From contig NZ_AP023423.1 of NCBI RefSeq assembly GCF_021654335.1, forward strand, positions 714,001 through 778,000: a DNA stretch of 64,000 nt, written 5' to 3'. Positions within the stretch are counted from its first letter, which is position 1. Each line of letters begins with the position of its first letter. The notes under the pieces were generated by a model that was given only the letters and a program-made list of their open reading frames with translations, searched no databases and was not told the origin of the DNA. A program made the translations under genes and the position numbers. Of this stretch, positions 63,077 through 64,000 are shown one piece after another. Origin of the DNA: Sideroxyarcus emersonii (GTDB lineage Bacteria; Pseudomonadota; Gammaproteobacteria; Burkholderiales; Gallionellaceae).

Positions 63077-64000
63077 ATGATGGACCAGCGTGTCGTCCTG
63101 CCGGGCTTGATCGACGGGAGCCCCCAAATCTGCCGGGCTCCCTCGTTCTTGCGCGCAAGCTTACCGATCCGCCTTGCGGCAGATCGCGTCAGACTGTCTG
63201 GCGTCGTCCTGGCCATCTTCGCACTGCTCAACAGTGCCGGCGCGTATGCCTGTGCCGCTTGCGGATGCACGCTGTCGCGCGACTGGGAATCGCAAGGGAT
63301 CTCGAGCAAGCCTGGCTTCACGGCGGACCTGTCGTACGACTACCTCAACCAGAACCGCCAGCGCTACGGCACCGCGGCGGCCTCCCCCGCCCTGATCAAC
63401 AGCCAGCTCGCTGCCGGCCAGGAAGTCGAGGCCTATACCAGAACTCAGACCGTCACCGCCTCGCTGATCTATAACGACGACGACTGGGGGATCAGCGTGC
63501 AGGTCCCCTATGTCATGCGCAGCCACGGCACCTACGGCACCACCGCCCCGCTGGGCTCCAGCTACTCCGCCTCGGCGGACGCCAGTGTGGGCGACATCCG
63601 CCTCGTCGGTCGCTATACCGGCCTGTCCGAGGAGGGGGCCAGCGGCCTCATCGCCGGCATCAAGCTGCCCACCGGCAATTTCGGCAAGAACTTCGACAGC
63701 GGCACCGCCGCCGGCACCCCGCTGGACGCCGGCCTGCAGATCGGCACCGGCTCCACCGACCTCATCCTCGGCGCCTACACCACCGGCACCGTCGACACCT
63801 ACGGCTGGTTCCTGCAGGGCACCGTCCAGCATGCCGTGGCCACCCAGCAGGCGCTGGGCAACCTGTACTACCGTCCCGGCGACGCCTATCAGCTGAACAC
63901 CGGCATCCGCTATGCGGGCTTCGGCGCCAAGGTCTCGCCCATGCTGCAGCTGAACGTGATCAAGCGCGAGGTCGACAGCGGCGCCTTCACCGTCCCGGTC
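63077..64000 (+). CDS. Outer-membrane-type beta-barrel protein, partial at the 3' end
   Basis: The frame is open from ATG 63077 to the window end (308 codons), so the protein is truncated. After a hydrophobic segment (GVVLAIFALLNSAGAYA) the mature part begins with CAACGCTLS, three cysteines close together, then alternating beta-strand-like sequence (FTADLSYDYLNQNRQRYG, TVTASLIYNDDDWGISVQVPYVM, GLIAGIKLPTGNFG). This fits an outer-membrane barrel or exported metal-stress protein next to cusBAF. The exact start is uncertain; codons are strongly C-ending. No family assigned. Confidence 0.75.
   Translation, partial: MMDQRVVLPGLIDGSPQICRAPSFLRASLPIRLAADRVRLSGVVLAIFALLNSAGAYACAACGCTLSRDWESQGISSKPGFTADLSYDYLNQNRQRYGTAAASPALINSQLAAGQEVEAYTRTQTVTASLIYNDDDWGISVQVPYVMRSHGTYGTTAPLGSSYSASADASVGDIRLVGRYTGLSEEGASGLIAGIKLPTGNFGKNFDSGTAAGTPLDAGLQIGTGSTDLILGAYTTGTVDTYGWFLQGTVQHAVATQQALGNLYYRPGDAYQLNTGIRYAGFGAKVSPMLQLNVIKREVDSGAFTVPV

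Overview
The window looks like a chromosomal piece of a betaproteobacterium of the Nitrosomonadales/Gallionellales type (Sideroxydans- or Gallionella-like). This rests on three things: rpoBC, str, S10, spc and alpha ribosomal operons run together without a break; a uvrA / YajR-type MFS / ssb neighbourhood; and an accessory half suited to a microaerophilic lithotroph (bd oxidase, sulfide:quinone oxidoreductase-like enzyme, nitrogen fixation genes, NirK). The genus assignment is inference. No rRNA, tRNA, CRISPR array, phage gene or transposase was seen.

Layout. 1-23.1 kb: end of rpoB, rpoC, rpsL-rpsG-fusA-tuf, then rpsJ to rplQ including secY, infA, rpmJ and rpoA, all on the plus strand with several internal promoters and leader hairpins. 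23.1-32.4 kb: two small periplasmic/membrane proteins, a CAP-domain protein, uvrA, an alpha/beta hydrolase, a YajR-like MFS transporter, ssb, an unknown exported protein and a second MFS transporter. 32.4-36.2 kb (minus strand): a TRAP transporter operon of the TAtT type. 36.4-46.7 kb: thiopurine methyltransferase; a four-gene 2-oxoacid:acceptor oxidoreductase in which the ferredoxin subunit is fused to a GltD/NfnB-like NAD(P)H oxidoreductase; cydP-cydA-cydB-cydX; and an SQR-like flavoprotein with a 53-residue partner. 46.7-53.8 kb: a nitrogen-fixation accessory operon iscA-nifU-nifS-nifV-cysE-orf-nifW-nifZ-nifM behind a textbook sigma-54 promoter with a NifA-type upstream site. 53.8-64 kb: an M48 lipoprotein protease, a multicopper oxidase / two cytochromes c / NirK cluster resembling Nitrosomonas ncgABC-nirK with an NsrR-like operator, a Cus-type copper efflux system (cusB, cusA, cusF-like), and the start of an outer-membrane-like protein cut by the window end.

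How the parts fit. The accessory half reads as a low-oxygen energy module. Cytochrome bd would scavenge O2, the SQR-like enzyme would feed quinone, the 2-oxoacid oxidoreductase could supply low-potential electrons (possibly to nitrogenase), and the nif operon would build Fe-S clusters and homocitrate for nitrogenase, whose structural genes lie outside the window. NirK with its MCO and cytochromes would deal with nitrite, and the adjacent Cus system would balance copper for these enzymes. The best leads for new biology are the small protein after the SQR, the unknown ORF inside the nif operon, palindromic elements at successive nif junctions (one apparently translated as the CysE N-terminus), the GltD-ferredoxin fusion, and a TRAP binding protein that appears to lack the usual ligand arginine.
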